Shown piece by piece: positions 25,869 through 34,667 of a stretch of DNA of 64,000 bases. The stretch covers positions 4,030,001 through 4,094,000 of the forward strand of contig OZ244776.1 in NCBI GenBank assembly GCA_965219515.1. The letters run 5' to 3'. The translations under genes and the position numbers were made by a program. Every line of letters begins with the position of its first letter. Within the stretch, counting starts at the first letter, position 1. The notes beneath the pieces are model-generated. The model made no database searches and was not told the origin of the DNA. It was given only the letters and a program-made list of their open reading frames with translations. Source of the stretch: Ilyomonas sp965219515. Its GTDB lineage: Bacteria; Bacteroidota; Bacteroidia; Chitinophagales; Chitinophagaceae.

Positions 25869-26642
25869 ATGTCGCATTTATTTACCGCAGATAATATCAT
25901 TTCCTTTTTTGTTCTTGTTATTCTCGAGATTGTTCTCGGGATTGACAATGTTATATTCGTAAGCATTCTTATCAACCGCGTTGAAAAGCCGCTGCAGAAG
26001 CGGGCGCGCCTGATCTGGATGATTGCGGGCATCATTGTGCGATCTGTTATGCTGCTTGGCTTAACGTGGCTGCTATCGCAAAAAGGCAATTACATCATTC
26101 CCGAAAGCTGGTTTGGCAAAGGCTTCGATCTGGCCAGTCTGGTAATGCTTGGTGGCGGCTTGTTTCTCATTTATAAAAGTGTAAAGGAAATTCATTACAA
26201 GCTGGAAGGCGAAGACGAACACGCTGAAGGCAAAGGCAGCCAACTGGCTTTTGGCAATGCCATCGCGCAGATTATTCTGATAGACGCCGTGTTTAGCTTC
26301 GACAGCATTATTACGGCGGGCGGCACGGCAAAGCATGTAGAAATTATGATTGCTGCTGTTGTAATTGCCATGATTATTATGTTTTTGTTTTCGCCGAAAA
26401 TCGCCGCCTTTATTGATCAGCATCCTACCATTAAAATGCTGGCTTTATCGTTTTTAGTCATGATTGGCTTTATATTGATTGTAGAAGGTTTCGACAGCGA
26501 GAAAGCCGAATCGCTGCATCTGAAAAACTATGTGTATTTCGCCATGGCGTTTTCGTTTTTGGTAGAGTTGCTGAATCTGCGGCTTCGCAAAAAACAACCC
26601 GATCCGGTGCATTTGCGCGAAACGGGAAAGGATAGTTTTTAG
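25869..26642 (+). CDS. TerC-family integral membrane protein
   Basis: A 257-residue protein with about seven membrane segments. The TerC signature acidic residues lie in membrane helices: LEIVLGIDNVIFVSIL near residue 20 and IILIDAVFSFDSIITAGG near 140. The family is tied to tellurium resistance and, more recently, to manganese export that metallates secreted proteins. No other ter genes are nearby, which favours the general metal-export role. The downstream 200 bp to the next gene consist of degenerate short repeats. Confidence 0.9.
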   Translation: MSHLFTADNIISFFVLVILEIVLGIDNVIFVSILINRVEKPLQKRARLIWMIAGIIVRSVMLLGLTWLLSQKGNYIIPESWFGKGFDLASLVMLGGGLFLIYKSVKEIHYKLEGEDEHAEGKGSQLAFGNAIAQIILIDAVFSFDSIITAGGTAKHVEIMIAAVVIAMIIMFLFSPKIAAFIDQHPTIKMLALSFLVMIGFILIVEGFDSEKAESLHLKNYVYFAMAFSFLVELLNLRLRKKQPDPVHLRETGKDSF

Positions 26643-26649
26643 AGAGGCG

Positions 26650-26800
26650 TGAGGTTTGGGGCATAAGGTTTCAGGTATGAGGTGTGGAATGCGCTGATTG
26701 TTGCCGGTTTTGTTTTGGATAGCTTACTGCTGACTGTCGATAGCTTAACGCTGACAGCTTTCCCACCGTTGCCGTTTTGTTAAGGTTCGCTTTTAGTTTC
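26650..26800. repeat. Degenerate short tandem repeats after the terC-like gene
   Basis: The tract holds drifting copies of a GAGGTTTGGGG / CAGGTATGAGG-type unit, then two copies of GATAGCTTA(C/A)(T/C)GCTGAC, plus a repeated TTGCCG(G)TTTTGTT block. There is no open frame. It looks like simple-sequence expansion in intergenic DNA. Confidence 0.4.
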
Positions 26801-26842
26801 TTATTATGGCTTTAATTTGAGCACTTCTTATCAATACGTCGT

Positions 26843-29230
26843 ATGATGCGATTCACCTTATTACTTGTTACTTCTCTGGCTTGTTTCTTTTTCACAACAT
26901 CGTATGCACAGCGCATAGATACCACACTTGCTGCGTATGCTGAAAAATACCAGCCCGAGCGCATATATGTTCAGTTTGATAAACCGGCTTATGCACCCGG
27001 CGAAACGGTCTGGTTTAAAGCCTATCTGATGGCGGGCGAATTGCCGTCCGACATCAGCAAAAACTGCTATACCGACTGGTATGATGTCAACGGAAATTTA
27101 CTGGCCCATTCCATTTTTCCGGTTGTGCAATCGGGCGCCGCCGGCGAATTTGTTATACCCGACAGCCTCAGCAGTTTTGCGCTGCATGTAAAAGCTTACA
27201 CCACCTGGATGCTGAACTGGGATACGTCTTATTTATTCGAAAAAAATATTTCGGTTACACAGAAAACAACACCGAAAGCCATTGCTAAGATTGCCATTCT
27301 TCCTTCGCTGCATTTCTTTCCCGAAGGCGGCGATGCGGTGGAAGGATTGCCTTCGCGAATCGCTTTTCTGGCAAATGATCAGTATGGCAGACCGGTGAAC
27401 ATAAAAGGCGTAATTCTCAATAATAAAAATGCTGTTGTTGACACCATCCGAACCGAACACAACGGCATGGGCAGTATTCATATTACTTATCTGCCGGGAG
27501 AAACATACACCGCCAAATGGTACGATGAACAAAACACGGCTCATACAACTGCATTACCACCGGCAACTGCCGCCGGCGTAAACATGGAAATCTCGTTTGC
27601 AGAAGGCAAAAAAACATTCATTATTCGCCGCACCGATAACGCGCCCGACAATCTGAAACAGCTTCATATTGCAGCTACCATGCACCAGCACCTGGTGTAT
27701 TTGGCCAACGCCAACTTAGAACAAACTACCAGCATCGGCGGAGGTATTCCTACATCGGAACTGATAACGGGCGTATTGCAGATTACGTTGTTTAGCAGCG
27801 ACTGGAAGCCGCTGGCAGAGCGCGTTTGCTTTGTAAATAACAACGATGCTGCTTTTAACCCGGAAGTTGGCTTTACCAGTCTGGGTTTGGGTAAAAGAGG
27901 AATGAATACCATTGAAATCAGTATGCCCGATTCTGTTATTGGTAACTTGTCTCTTGCCGTAACCGATAAAGGCATTGGTATTGACAGCAGCAACAACATC
28001 ATTTCGCAGTTGTTGTTAGCCGGTGATCTGCAGGGCGCTGTTTACAAACCGCAATACTATTTTTCAAACAACACCGACAGCGTTGCCAGACATCTTGATC
28101 TGGTAATGCTTACGCACGGCTGGCGCAGGTATAACTGGGAAGCGATTGTAAAAGGAGATATGCCGCAAATGAAATATCCGGCAGAGAAAGACTATCTTAC
28201 TTTTTCGGGTAAAATTTATGGCGCAAACAGTACGCAGCTTCGTTCGGCAGGCGGCTTGTTTGCCATCCTGGAAGGGAAAGATTCCAGCCGCCAGGTTATA
28301 ACCGCCGATATTAAACCCGACGGTACATTTCAGGAACCGAATATTGTGCTGTTCGATTCTACCAAAATTTATTATCAGTTTACCAACAAATCATTTGGCG
28401 ACATCAGTGAAGTGCGGTTTATGAACAGTGTGATTCCGGCGCCAAAACACATTTCGTTAGATAAATCGAAAATGGCGTTGTTAGATACCTCCGGCAATGC
28501 GCGGCTTCGTTTTCTTGCGAATGAAGAAGCGCGTTTGAACGAAATGCTGAAAGGCACTACCCTGCAGAACGTAACCGTTACCACCAAAGCAAAATCGCCG
28601 TTGCAAAAACTGGATGAAAAATATGCCAGCGGTTTATTTCAAAGCGGCGATGCCTACCAGTTCGATTTAACCAACGATGTATTTGCCAACAGCTATCAAA
28701 ACATATTTACTTACCTGCAGGGTAAAGTGGCGGGTTTGCAGATAAGCGCCAACGGCAATGGCGCCAGCATGACCTGGCGCGGTGGTACGCCAACGGTTTA
28801 TCTTAACGAAGTGCCTTCAGATGTGAACCAGCTAAGCAGCACTTCGGTTTCGGACATCGCTTATATAAAAGTATTTCCGCCGCCGTTTATGGGCGGCTTT
28901 AACGGCGCCAGCGGTGCCATTGCGGTTTATACAAAAAAAGGCGGCGATCAGCCGTTGGAAAAAGGAAAAGGAATGCCTTCGAGAACGGTAATCGGCTATA
29001 CTGCCGTAAAAGAATTTTATTCGCCGAATTACGGAACCATAGACCCGCGAAACGAAGCGGAAGATGTACGCAGTACGCTGTATTGGAATTCTACAATATT
29101 AACTACGCTGGAAAATCACAGGTTGAAATTCACTTTTTATAACAATGATGTAAGCGATGCATTCCGGGTAATTGTCGAAGGTCTCAGCACCGACGGCAGG
29201 CTGGTGCATATTGAAAAAGTGGTAGAGTAA
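26843..29230 (+). CDS. Secreted MG2-like protein with TonB-plug-like C-terminal domain
   Basis: A 795-residue protein with a signal peptide ending SYAQR. Residues about 36-130 resemble an alpha-2-macroglobulin MG2 domain: PERIYVQFDKPAYAPGETVW, then WYDVNGNLLAHS. The middle holds beta-rich segments. Residues about 620-700 resemble a TonB receptor plug: YQNIFTYLQGKVAGLQISAN, then PTVYLNEVPSD and GGFNGASGAIAVYTKKGG. No beta-barrel follows. Bacteroidota encode many such proteins, usually left as hypothetical. Envelope location is likely from the signal; the partner and ligand are unknown. DUF4476 and truA genes follow on the same strand. Confidence 0.75.
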   Translation: MMRFTLLLVTSLACFFFTTSYAQRIDTTLAAYAEKYQPERIYVQFDKPAYAPGETVWFKAYLMAGELPSDISKNCYTDWYDVNGNLLAHSIFPVVQSGAAGEFVIPDSLSSFALHVKAYTTWMLNWDTSYLFEKNISVTQKTTPKAIAKIAILPSLHFFPEGGDAVEGLPSRIAFLANDQYGRPVNIKGVILNNKNAVVDTIRTEHNGMGSIHITYLPGETYTAKWYDEQNTAHTTALPPATAAGVNMEISFAEGKKTFIIRRTDNAPDNLKQLHIAATMHQHLVYLANANLEQTTSIGGGIPTSELITGVLQITLFSSDWKPLAERVCFVNNNDAAFNPEVGFTSLGLGKRGMNTIEISMPDSVIGNLSLAVTDKGIGIDSSNNIISQLLLAGDLQGAVYKPQYYFSNNTDSVARHLDLVMLTHGWRRYNWEAIVKGDMPQMKYPAEKDYLTFSGKIYGANSTQLRSAGGLFAILEGKDSSRQVITADIKPDGTFQEPNIVLFDSTKIYYQFTNKSFGDISEVRFMNSVIPAPKHISLDKSKMALLDTSGNARLRFLANEEARLNEMLKGTTLQNVTVTTKAKSPLQKLDEKYASGLFQSGDAYQFDLTNDVFANSYQNIFTYLQGKVAGLQISANGNGASMTWRGGTPTVYLNEVPSDVNQLSSTSVSDIAYIKVFPPPFMGGFNGASGAIAVYTKKGGDQPLEKGKGMPSRTVIGYTAVKEFYSPNYGTIDPRNEAEDVRSTLYWNSTILTTLENHRLKFTFYNNDVSDAFRVIVEGLSTDGRLVHIEKVVE

Positions 29231-29233
29231 ATG

Positions 29234-29267
29234 TTGATAAGCGGCTTGCTGTTAAATGGTATTTTTG
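29234..29267 (+). promoter_or_regulatory. Possible promoter of the DUF4476 gene
   Basis: TATTTTTG (29260-29267) fits the -7 consensus, with TTG at 29234-29236 about 23 bp upstream. The coding start is 20 bp further on. Confidence 0.4.
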
Positions 29268-29286
29268 CAAACAAACAACGTTGTGA

Positions 29287-30546
29287 ATGTTAAAGTGTAT
29301 TCTTTGTAAGGTAAGTATCGTTTGTATTGTGTTGTTGTTGTCTTTGTCTTCGATGGCGCAGCAATATCATTTTGTTTATATTCAGGCAGATAACCAGCAG
29401 CCGTTTTATGTAAAATACGGCGATAAAAATTATAGCTCTTCTGCTATCGGCTACATCATTTTGCCAAAACTTACCGATGGCGCATTTACCATACAAATCG
29501 GGTTTCCCAAAAACCTGTATCCCGAACAAACATTTAATCTTTCTGTGGCAAATAAAGATTACGGATATGCATTGAAGAACTTTAATGACAAAGGATGGGG
29601 CTTATTCAATTTTCAAACCACAGATATTGTAATGAATGTGAATGCAGCCGCAGCAGGCGAACAAACGGCGCAGCAAGCCGCAACCACAGACAACAGCAAC
29701 CCGTTTGGCAATATGCTGGCAAACGCCATTAACGACTCTACGCTAAACCGGCAGCGCGTAGTTAAAACAGACACAACAAAGGCGGCTGCCGAACCGCCGG
29801 TTGCTGTTTTGAAAGATTTGATGCCGGTTGCGGCCAATAATGAAGTTGCCGCCGACAGCAGTTTGCAAACGGTTGCTCAGCAGGCATACGATACACAGGC
29901 TGAAATAGATAGCATTATAAAAACTTATTCGGAAAAACCTGATCGTTCTTTGCAAAAGAAAACGAAAAAAGATTCGGGTTCTGCTATTGTAAAAGCTTCG
30001 GAGAACGTAAGCAAAAACGGAACTGATTTAATTTTTTTGGATAATGCAGATAAAGATACCATTCATGCGTTCATACCGTTTGCCGACACAACGAGCGTAG
30101 AAACAAAAGCTGCCATGGCAGATACAGCAAAAGGTAAAGTGGAAAATCCTTTTTTCAATAACAATAAAGCCAATACTGCGGTTTCACAATCTGACATGAC
30201 TGATGCAAACACAGCCAACAACGGCAGCGCAAAACCGAATGTACAGATAAACAGCAACTGCGAAAAAATGCTTAGCAGCTACGATGCCGAGAAATTAAAA
30301 AAGAAAATTATTTCATTGGATAATCAGGACGCCGTTCTGGCGGCCGTTAAAAAAACTTTGCGCGATAAATGCGTTACTACAGACCAAGTAAAAGATTTGG
30401 GAAACCTCTTTTTGTCGGATGAAAACCGTTATGGTTTTTATAGCGCCGTATATCCGTCCGTATCCGATTTTTTCAATTTTTCGCAACTGCAGAATACATT
30501 GATAGACAGTTATTATAAAGATCGTTTTAAAGCTCTTATTCAGTAA
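29287..30546 (+). CDS. Secreted DUF4476-domain protein
   Basis: A 419-residue protein with signal peptide (LLLSLSSMAQ). The first 110 residues form a beta domain (YHFVYIQADNQQPFYVKYG), followed by a long low-complexity linker rich in Ala, Thr, Asn and Lys (about 115-320). The C-terminal 95 residues (CEKMLSSYDAEKLKKKIISL to the end) match DUF4476, including CVTTDQVKDLGNLFLSDENR. The domain's function is unknown. It is followed by truA after only 5 bp, so the two are probably cotranscribed although their roles seem unrelated. The start at 29287 is TTG or ATG depending on base choice; the leader supports this region. Confidence 0.8.
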   Translation: MLKCILCKVSIVCIVLLLSLSSMAQQYHFVYIQADNQQPFYVKYGDKNYSSSAIGYIILPKLTDGAFTIQIGFPKNLYPEQTFNLSVANKDYGYALKNFNDKGWGLFNFQTTDIVMNVNAAAAGEQTAQQAATTDNSNPFGNMLANAINDSTLNRQRVVKTDTTKAAAEPPVAVLKDLMPVAANNEVAADSSLQTVAQQAYDTQAEIDSIIKTYSEKPDRSLQKKTKKDSGSAIVKASENVSKNGTDLIFLDNADKDTIHAFIPFADTTSVETKAAMADTAKGKVENPFFNNNKANTAVSQSDMTDANTANNGSAKPNVQINSNCEKMLSSYDAEKLKKKIISLDNQDAVLAAVKKTLRDKCVTTDQVKDLGNLFLSDENRYGFYSAVYPSVSDFFNFSQLQNTLIDSYYKDRFKALIQ

Positions 30547-30551
30547 CAGCA

Positions 30552-31313
30552 ATGCCGAGATATTTTTTGGAAGTGGCTTACAAAGGCACCGCATACAGTG
30601 GTTTTCAAAAACAAAATAACGCCGTTACCATTCAGTCGGAAATTGAAAACGCATGGCAAATTTTACACAAGCATGCCATTGAATTAACCGGCTCTTCGCG
30701 CACAGATGCCGGCGTTCATGCGCTGCAGAATTACTTTCATTTTGATAGCGAAAAAATGACTGATCGCCAGGAAATTATTTATCGGTTAAATGCCATTTTA
30801 CCAAAAGACATTACGGTAAAAAGAATCAGCAAAGTAAAGGATGATGCGCATTGCCGCTTCGATGCGCTGGAACGTTCCTATGAATATAGGATTTACCGGA
30901 AAAAAAATCCATTCCTGCAGGATCGCGCTTATTATTATCCTTATCATCTGCATGTTGATTCTTTAAACAAAGCGGCTTTGTTGCTTTTTTCTTATACCGA
31001 TTTTACTTCATTTTCAAAACGCAACACGCAGGTAAAAACATTTTTATGCGAAATAAGACAGGCAGAATGGAAACAAACGGATGAAGAGATTGTGTTTTAT
31101 ATTTCTGCCAATCGTTTTCTGCGCGGTATGGTACGCGGGCTTACCGGCACGATGCTTAAAGCAGGCAGAGGCATTCTTTCTACCGAAGATTTTGCAAGCA
31201 TCATTGAAGCCAGAGATTGCCGCAAAGCCGATTTTTCTGTGCCGCCGCAAGGCTTGTTTCTAACGCGGGTTTTTTATCCCGAAACGGTGTGGAAAAAAGA
31301 TACGGAAAGCTAA
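30552..31313 (+). CDS. truA: tRNA pseudouridine(38-40) synthase
   Basis: A 253-residue TruA that isomerises uridines 38-40 in the tRNA anticodon stem. The catalytic aspartate is D52 in SSRTDAGVHA. Other family segments are RYFLEVAYKGTAYSGFQKQ at the N-terminus, LERSYEYRIYRKKNPF, and FLRGMVRGLTGTML near the end. Length is normal. It begins 5 bp after the DUF4476 stop. Its stop codon overlaps the predicted -7 box of yajQ. Confidence 0.95.
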   Translation: MPRYFLEVAYKGTAYSGFQKQNNAVTIQSEIENAWQILHKHAIELTGSSRTDAGVHALQNYFHFDSEKMTDRQEIIYRLNAILPKDITVKRISKVKDDAHCRFDALERSYEYRIYRKKNPFLQDRAYYYPYHLHVDSLNKAALLLFSYTDFTSFSKRNTQVKTFLCEIRQAEWKQTDEEIVFYISANRFLRGMVRGLTGTMLKAGRGILSTEDFASIIEARDCRKADFSVPPQGLFLTRVFYPETVWKKDTES

Positions 31314-31318
31314 CTTTG
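31311..31318 (+). promoter_or_regulatory. Possible -7 box of yajQ
   Basis: TAACTTTG fits TAnnTTTG, begins at the truA stop codon and lies 43 bp before the yajQ ATG. No clear -33 element. Confidence 0.35.
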
Positions 31319-31361
31319 CGGTTTAAAACAATACATTTCTCATTTTTAATTTTATACAGCC

Positions 31362-31853
31362 ATGCCATCATTCGATATAGTAAGTCAGGTAGATTTACAA
31401 ACATTAGACAATGCCATCAATACCGTAAAGAAAGAAATTAATAATCGTTTCGATTTTAAAAATTCGCCGGTTGTAATTGATTTGAATAAGAAAGATTATG
31501 TAGTGAATCTGGAAGTGGAAAGCGATATGAAAATGAAGCAGGTGATTGATGTCATCATCAGCCGCAGCATGAAACAGGGCATCAGCGCAGCCGCTTTTAA
31601 TTTTGATAAAGACGCTTACCCAAGCGGTAAAGTAGTGAAGAAAGAAGTGCCGGTAACCAATGGTTTGAAACAGGAAGATGCAAAGAAAATTGTGAAGCTG
31701 ATTAAAGACAGCGGCTCAAAAGTACAAGCTCAGATTATGGATGATGTGGTGCGCGTAACCGGAAAAAAGATTGATGATTTGCAGGATGTAATTGCAAAAC
31801 TAAAAGAAGCGAATCTGAATCTGCCGCTTCAGTTTATCAATATGAAATCGTAA
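31362..31853 (+). CDS. yajQ: YajQ family nucleotide-binding protein (UPF0234)
   Basis: A 163-residue protein with two ferredoxin-like repeats typical of YajQ: MPSFDIVSQVDLQTLDNAIN, NRFDFKNS, then KEVPVTNGLKQEDAKKIVKL and VRVTGKKIDDLQDVIAKL. Members have been reported to bind cyclic di-GMP or RNA, but the role outside a few species is unclear. The start is well supported by the family N-terminus. A strong bidirectional terminator follows. Confidence 0.92.
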   Translation: MPSFDIVSQVDLQTLDNAINTVKKEINNRFDFKNSPVVIDLNKKDYVVNLEVESDMKMKQVIDVIISRSMKQGISAAAFNFDKDAYPSGKVVKKEVPVTNGLKQEDAKKIVKLIKDSGSKVQAQIMDDVVRVTGKKIDDLQDVIAKLKEANLNLPLQFINMKS

Positions 31854-31875
31854 TTGTATTAAAAATCTCAATTAC

Positions 31876-31912
31876 AAAAAAGCCGTTGCTGATAATCAGC
31901 AACGGCTTTTTT
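31876..31912. terminator. Bidirectional terminator between yajQ and the M13 peptidase
   Basis: A perfect hairpin, GCCGTTGCTGA (31882-31892) with TCAGCAACGGC (31896-31906), is flanked by an A-run and a T-run. It serves the two convergent genes. Confidence 0.85.
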
Positions 31913-31931
31913 ATGATAATAATTTATCAGT

Positions 31932-33965
31932 TTACCAAACCTTAATTCTTGCCGGTTCGGGTTTATACATGGCATCGCCGGGCTGCACGTCAAAAGCCTT
32001 ATACCAGGCATCCATGTTGCTTACCGGACCGTTGCAGCGATACGTGCCCGGCGAATGCGGATCTACCACCACCAGTTGCGCCGCATATTCGGGCGTGATG
32101 TTGCTGCGCCAAACCTGCGCCCAGCTTAAAAAGAAACGCTGATCGGGCGTAAAGCCGTTTATTTTTTTATCGCTCTTGCCTTCACTTGTATTTTTAAAAG
32201 CCTGATAAGCGATGTTTAAGCCGCCCAGATCGGCCAAGTTTTCGCCAAGAGTAAGTTTGCCGTTTACGTGCAGGCTATCATTCACCGTAAAGGCATCATA
32301 CTGCGCTGCCACTTTATCGGCTCTTTCATTAAATTTCTCTTCATCGGCTTTTGTCCACCATTCTTTCAGATTTCCGTCTGCGGCATATTGCCTGCCTTCA
32401 TCGTCAAAACCATGCGTTAATTCATGACCGATTACGGCTGCAATGCCGCCATAATTTACCGCGTCATCAGCGCCAAAATCGAAGAACGGAAACTGGAGAA
32501 TGCCTGCCGGAAAAGCGATTTCATTATTTGACGGATTGTAATACGCATTGATGGTCGGTGGCGTCATGCCCCATTCGGTTTTATCTACCGGCTTGCCCAT
32601 TTTGTTTACCATTTTATTGTATTCAAACTGATCAATGTTGCGGAGATTGGCAATTACATTGTTTGATGTAACGCTCACGCCGGGATATGTTTCCCATTTA
32701 TCGGGAAAAGCGATTTTGTTTACAATGGCATCCAGTTTTCCCAACGCCTGTTGCTTGGTGCTGTCGGTCATCCAGTCGAGCGTATTAATACGATCGCGGA
32801 AAGTTGACTGAATGTTTTTTACCAACATCAGCATACGCTGCTTGGCAGAATCGTTAAAGTATTTTTTTACATACAGTTGCCCCAGCAAATCGCCGAGATT
32901 GTTATCAACCATACTGCTCATGCGCTGCCAGCGCGGTGTAATTTGCTTTTGACCTGATAATACCTGGCTGAACTGAAACTGACGGTTTACAAAATCGCTG
33001 CTTAAATAGGCAGCCGAATTTTTAATGATGCCCCACTGCAAATAAGCTTTCCAGGTTTCGAGCGGTACGGCTTCAAACAAGCCGTCGGCCGTTTTAAGAA
33101 AATCGGGATTGTTTAACAAAATACTATCGGCGTCGCTTACTTTCATTTCCTTTAAAAGTGTCGTCCAGTTGAGATCGGGTGTTGTTTTACTGAGATCGGC
33201 AAGCGAAAATTTATGGTAGGTTTTCTGCGGGTCGCGCATTTCCACACGGCTCATCTGCGCAAGGGCAAGCGCTTTTTCAAGACTGAAAATGTGATGCGCT
33301 TTTGTATCAGCAGTAACCGAATCGTTGCCGGTTAACACAAACATATCTGTTACATAAGACAGGTAAGCGTCTTGTATGGTTTTGCTGCGCGAGTCGGTTT
33401 TCAGGTAGTAATCCCGGTCGGGCAGCGAGGTGCCGCCCTGCGATAAAGCCGGAATGTATTGGTTTACATTTTTATCGTCCTGTGTAATACCGAAGCCAAA
33501 CAACAAGCCGCCGATACCTTGTTGACGAAGCGTTACAATTTCGTATAATACCTGATCTTTATCGGTAAGTGCAGATAATCTTTTCAATTCGGGCTGAATG
33601 GGCGCAGCACCCAGTTTTTCGATGGCGGCGCTATCCATGGCGCTGGTGTATAAATCGCCCACGCGCTGTGCAGCAGAATCTTTTATTTTGCCCGCAGCCG
33701 CGTCTTCACACAATTTTTTTAACCGGTCGAGACTTGATTGCCGCAACATGTCGAAGCTGCCCCATCGCACCTTAGAAGCGGGCACCGGGTTATTCTTCAG
33801 CCAGTTGCCGTTGGCATACAAATAAAAATTATTGCCGGGCTTAACGGCTTTGTCCATGTTGGCAACATCAATGTATTTTATGGAGGAGCCGTTTTTTTGC
33901 GCCGATAGTTGTGAAGCCATGCAAAAAGCCGCTGCCATCAACATTACCTGAATTCCTGTTCTCAT
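31932..33965 (-). CDS. M13-family zinc metallopeptidase (neprilysin/PepO-like)
   Basis: About 677 residues with signal peptide MRTGIQVMLMAAAFCMASQL and cleavage near SAQ. The zinc motif HELTH lies in AAVIGHELTHGFDDEGRQY, the third ligand in LGENLADLGGLNIAY, and the substrate region NAYYNPSNNEIAFPAGILQ is complete. The C-terminal CNGPVSNMDAWYKAF is typical of the family. These enzymes cut short peptides in the periplasm or on the cell surface. In-frame starts also occur at 33974 (ATG) and 33983 (TTG); 33965 gives the cleanest signal. It is a single gene. Confidence 0.93.
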   Translation of the reverse strand: MRTGIQVMLMAAAFCMASQLSAQKNGSSIKYIDVANMDKAVKPGNNFYLYANGNWLKNNPVPASKVRWGSFDMLRQSSLDRLKKLCEDAAAGKIKDSAAQRVGDLYTSAMDSAAIEKLGAAPIQPELKRLSALTDKDQVLYEIVTLRQQGIGGLLFGFGITQDDKNVNQYIPALSQGGTSLPDRDYYLKTDSRSKTIQDAYLSYVTDMFVLTGNDSVTADTKAHHIFSLEKALALAQMSRVEMRDPQKTYHKFSLADLSKTTPDLNWTTLLKEMKVSDADSILLNNPDFLKTADGLFEAVPLETWKAYLQWGIIKNSAAYLSSDFVNRQFQFSQVLSGQKQITPRWQRMSSMVDNNLGDLLGQLYVKKYFNDSAKQRMLMLVKNIQSTFRDRINTLDWMTDSTKQQALGKLDAIVNKIAFPDKWETYPGVSVTSNNVIANLRNIDQFEYNKMVNKMGKPVDKTEWGMTPPTINAYYNPSNNEIAFPAGILQFPFFDFGADDAVNYGGIAAVIGHELTHGFDDEGRQYAADGNLKEWWTKADEEKFNERADKVAAQYDAFTVNDSLHVNGKLTLGENLADLGGLNIAYQAFKNTSEGKSDKKINGFTPDQRFFLSWAQVWRSNITPEYAAQLVVVDPHSPGTYRCNGPVSNMDAWYKAFDVQPGDAMYKPEPARIKVW

Positions 33966-34266
33966 GTGTAGCATTTTTCGCAAATGTAAAGTAGGCGGTG
34001 ATGCTTTTTTTAGATAAAATGGTTAATTATAAAACTGGAAAAAAGAACGTCTAAAATTTAATGTTGCTGAAACGCAGATAAATATTATCTTTTCCATGTC
34101 TTAACTAACCGGATAAAAATTATTGCTGCCTTTTTTATAGTATGTTCTCTTCTGGCATTGGTGTTGCGACAAAAGGTTAAAACAATTATAAAAACGATTT
34201 ACCATAATCTAAGCTCTTTTATTTCTCGTATTCATTTTCATATCCATCCATTTTAAAACAATCCTT

Positions 34267-34434
34267 ATGAAATTCGGGTTTGCCATCTTCATTCTCATTG
34301 CCATTCCAATGGTATTGTTTACTTTTTTGCTGGTTACTGTTTTGCCACTTTTTATTCAGCACTTTTTCCAATCTAAGTTTGTTAGTGATGCACCGGTATA
34401 TCCGTATCTCACTTCCTGGGAAGAAGCGGCTTAG
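34267..34434 (+). CDS. Predicted 55-residue membrane microprotein
   Basis: An ATG at 34267 opens a 55-codon frame ending in TAG at 34432. The product has one strong membrane segment from residue 5 to about 30 (FAIFILIAIPMVLFTFLLV) and a short polar tail ending TSWEEAA. It lies in a 0.7-kb gap between two minus-strand genes. The hydrophobic pattern and the sensible tail favour a real gene, but there is no homology I recognise. A second hydrophobic frame lies just upstream (34096-34256). Confidence 0.4.
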   Translation: MKFGFAIFILIAIPMVLFTFLLVTVLPLFIQHFFQSKFVSDAPVYPYLTSWEEAA

Positions 34435-34667
34435 CACGAACACGTATTGCAATGTGCCATGATGCAGATGCGCAAATCAAATTGCTGTTTCTGCATCTTT
34501 TTTTGAGTTATATTTTTAAAAAATCAGCTTTTAGCGTATATGCAATTCATCTACTGTTACATCAACAAAATAATGCTGCATGTTCTGTTGAATTGAGAAT
34601 AGGCAATGGTGCATTTCTTACGTTTGCCGTTAGGTCACATTACAGTAAATTAAAGTAAGCAGATATT

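Noticed and set aside
34452..34658. 68-codon plus-strand frame before the Omp85 gene
   Set aside because: Composition follows AT-rich DNA, there is no start context, and the better candidate is the 55-codon frame at 34267.
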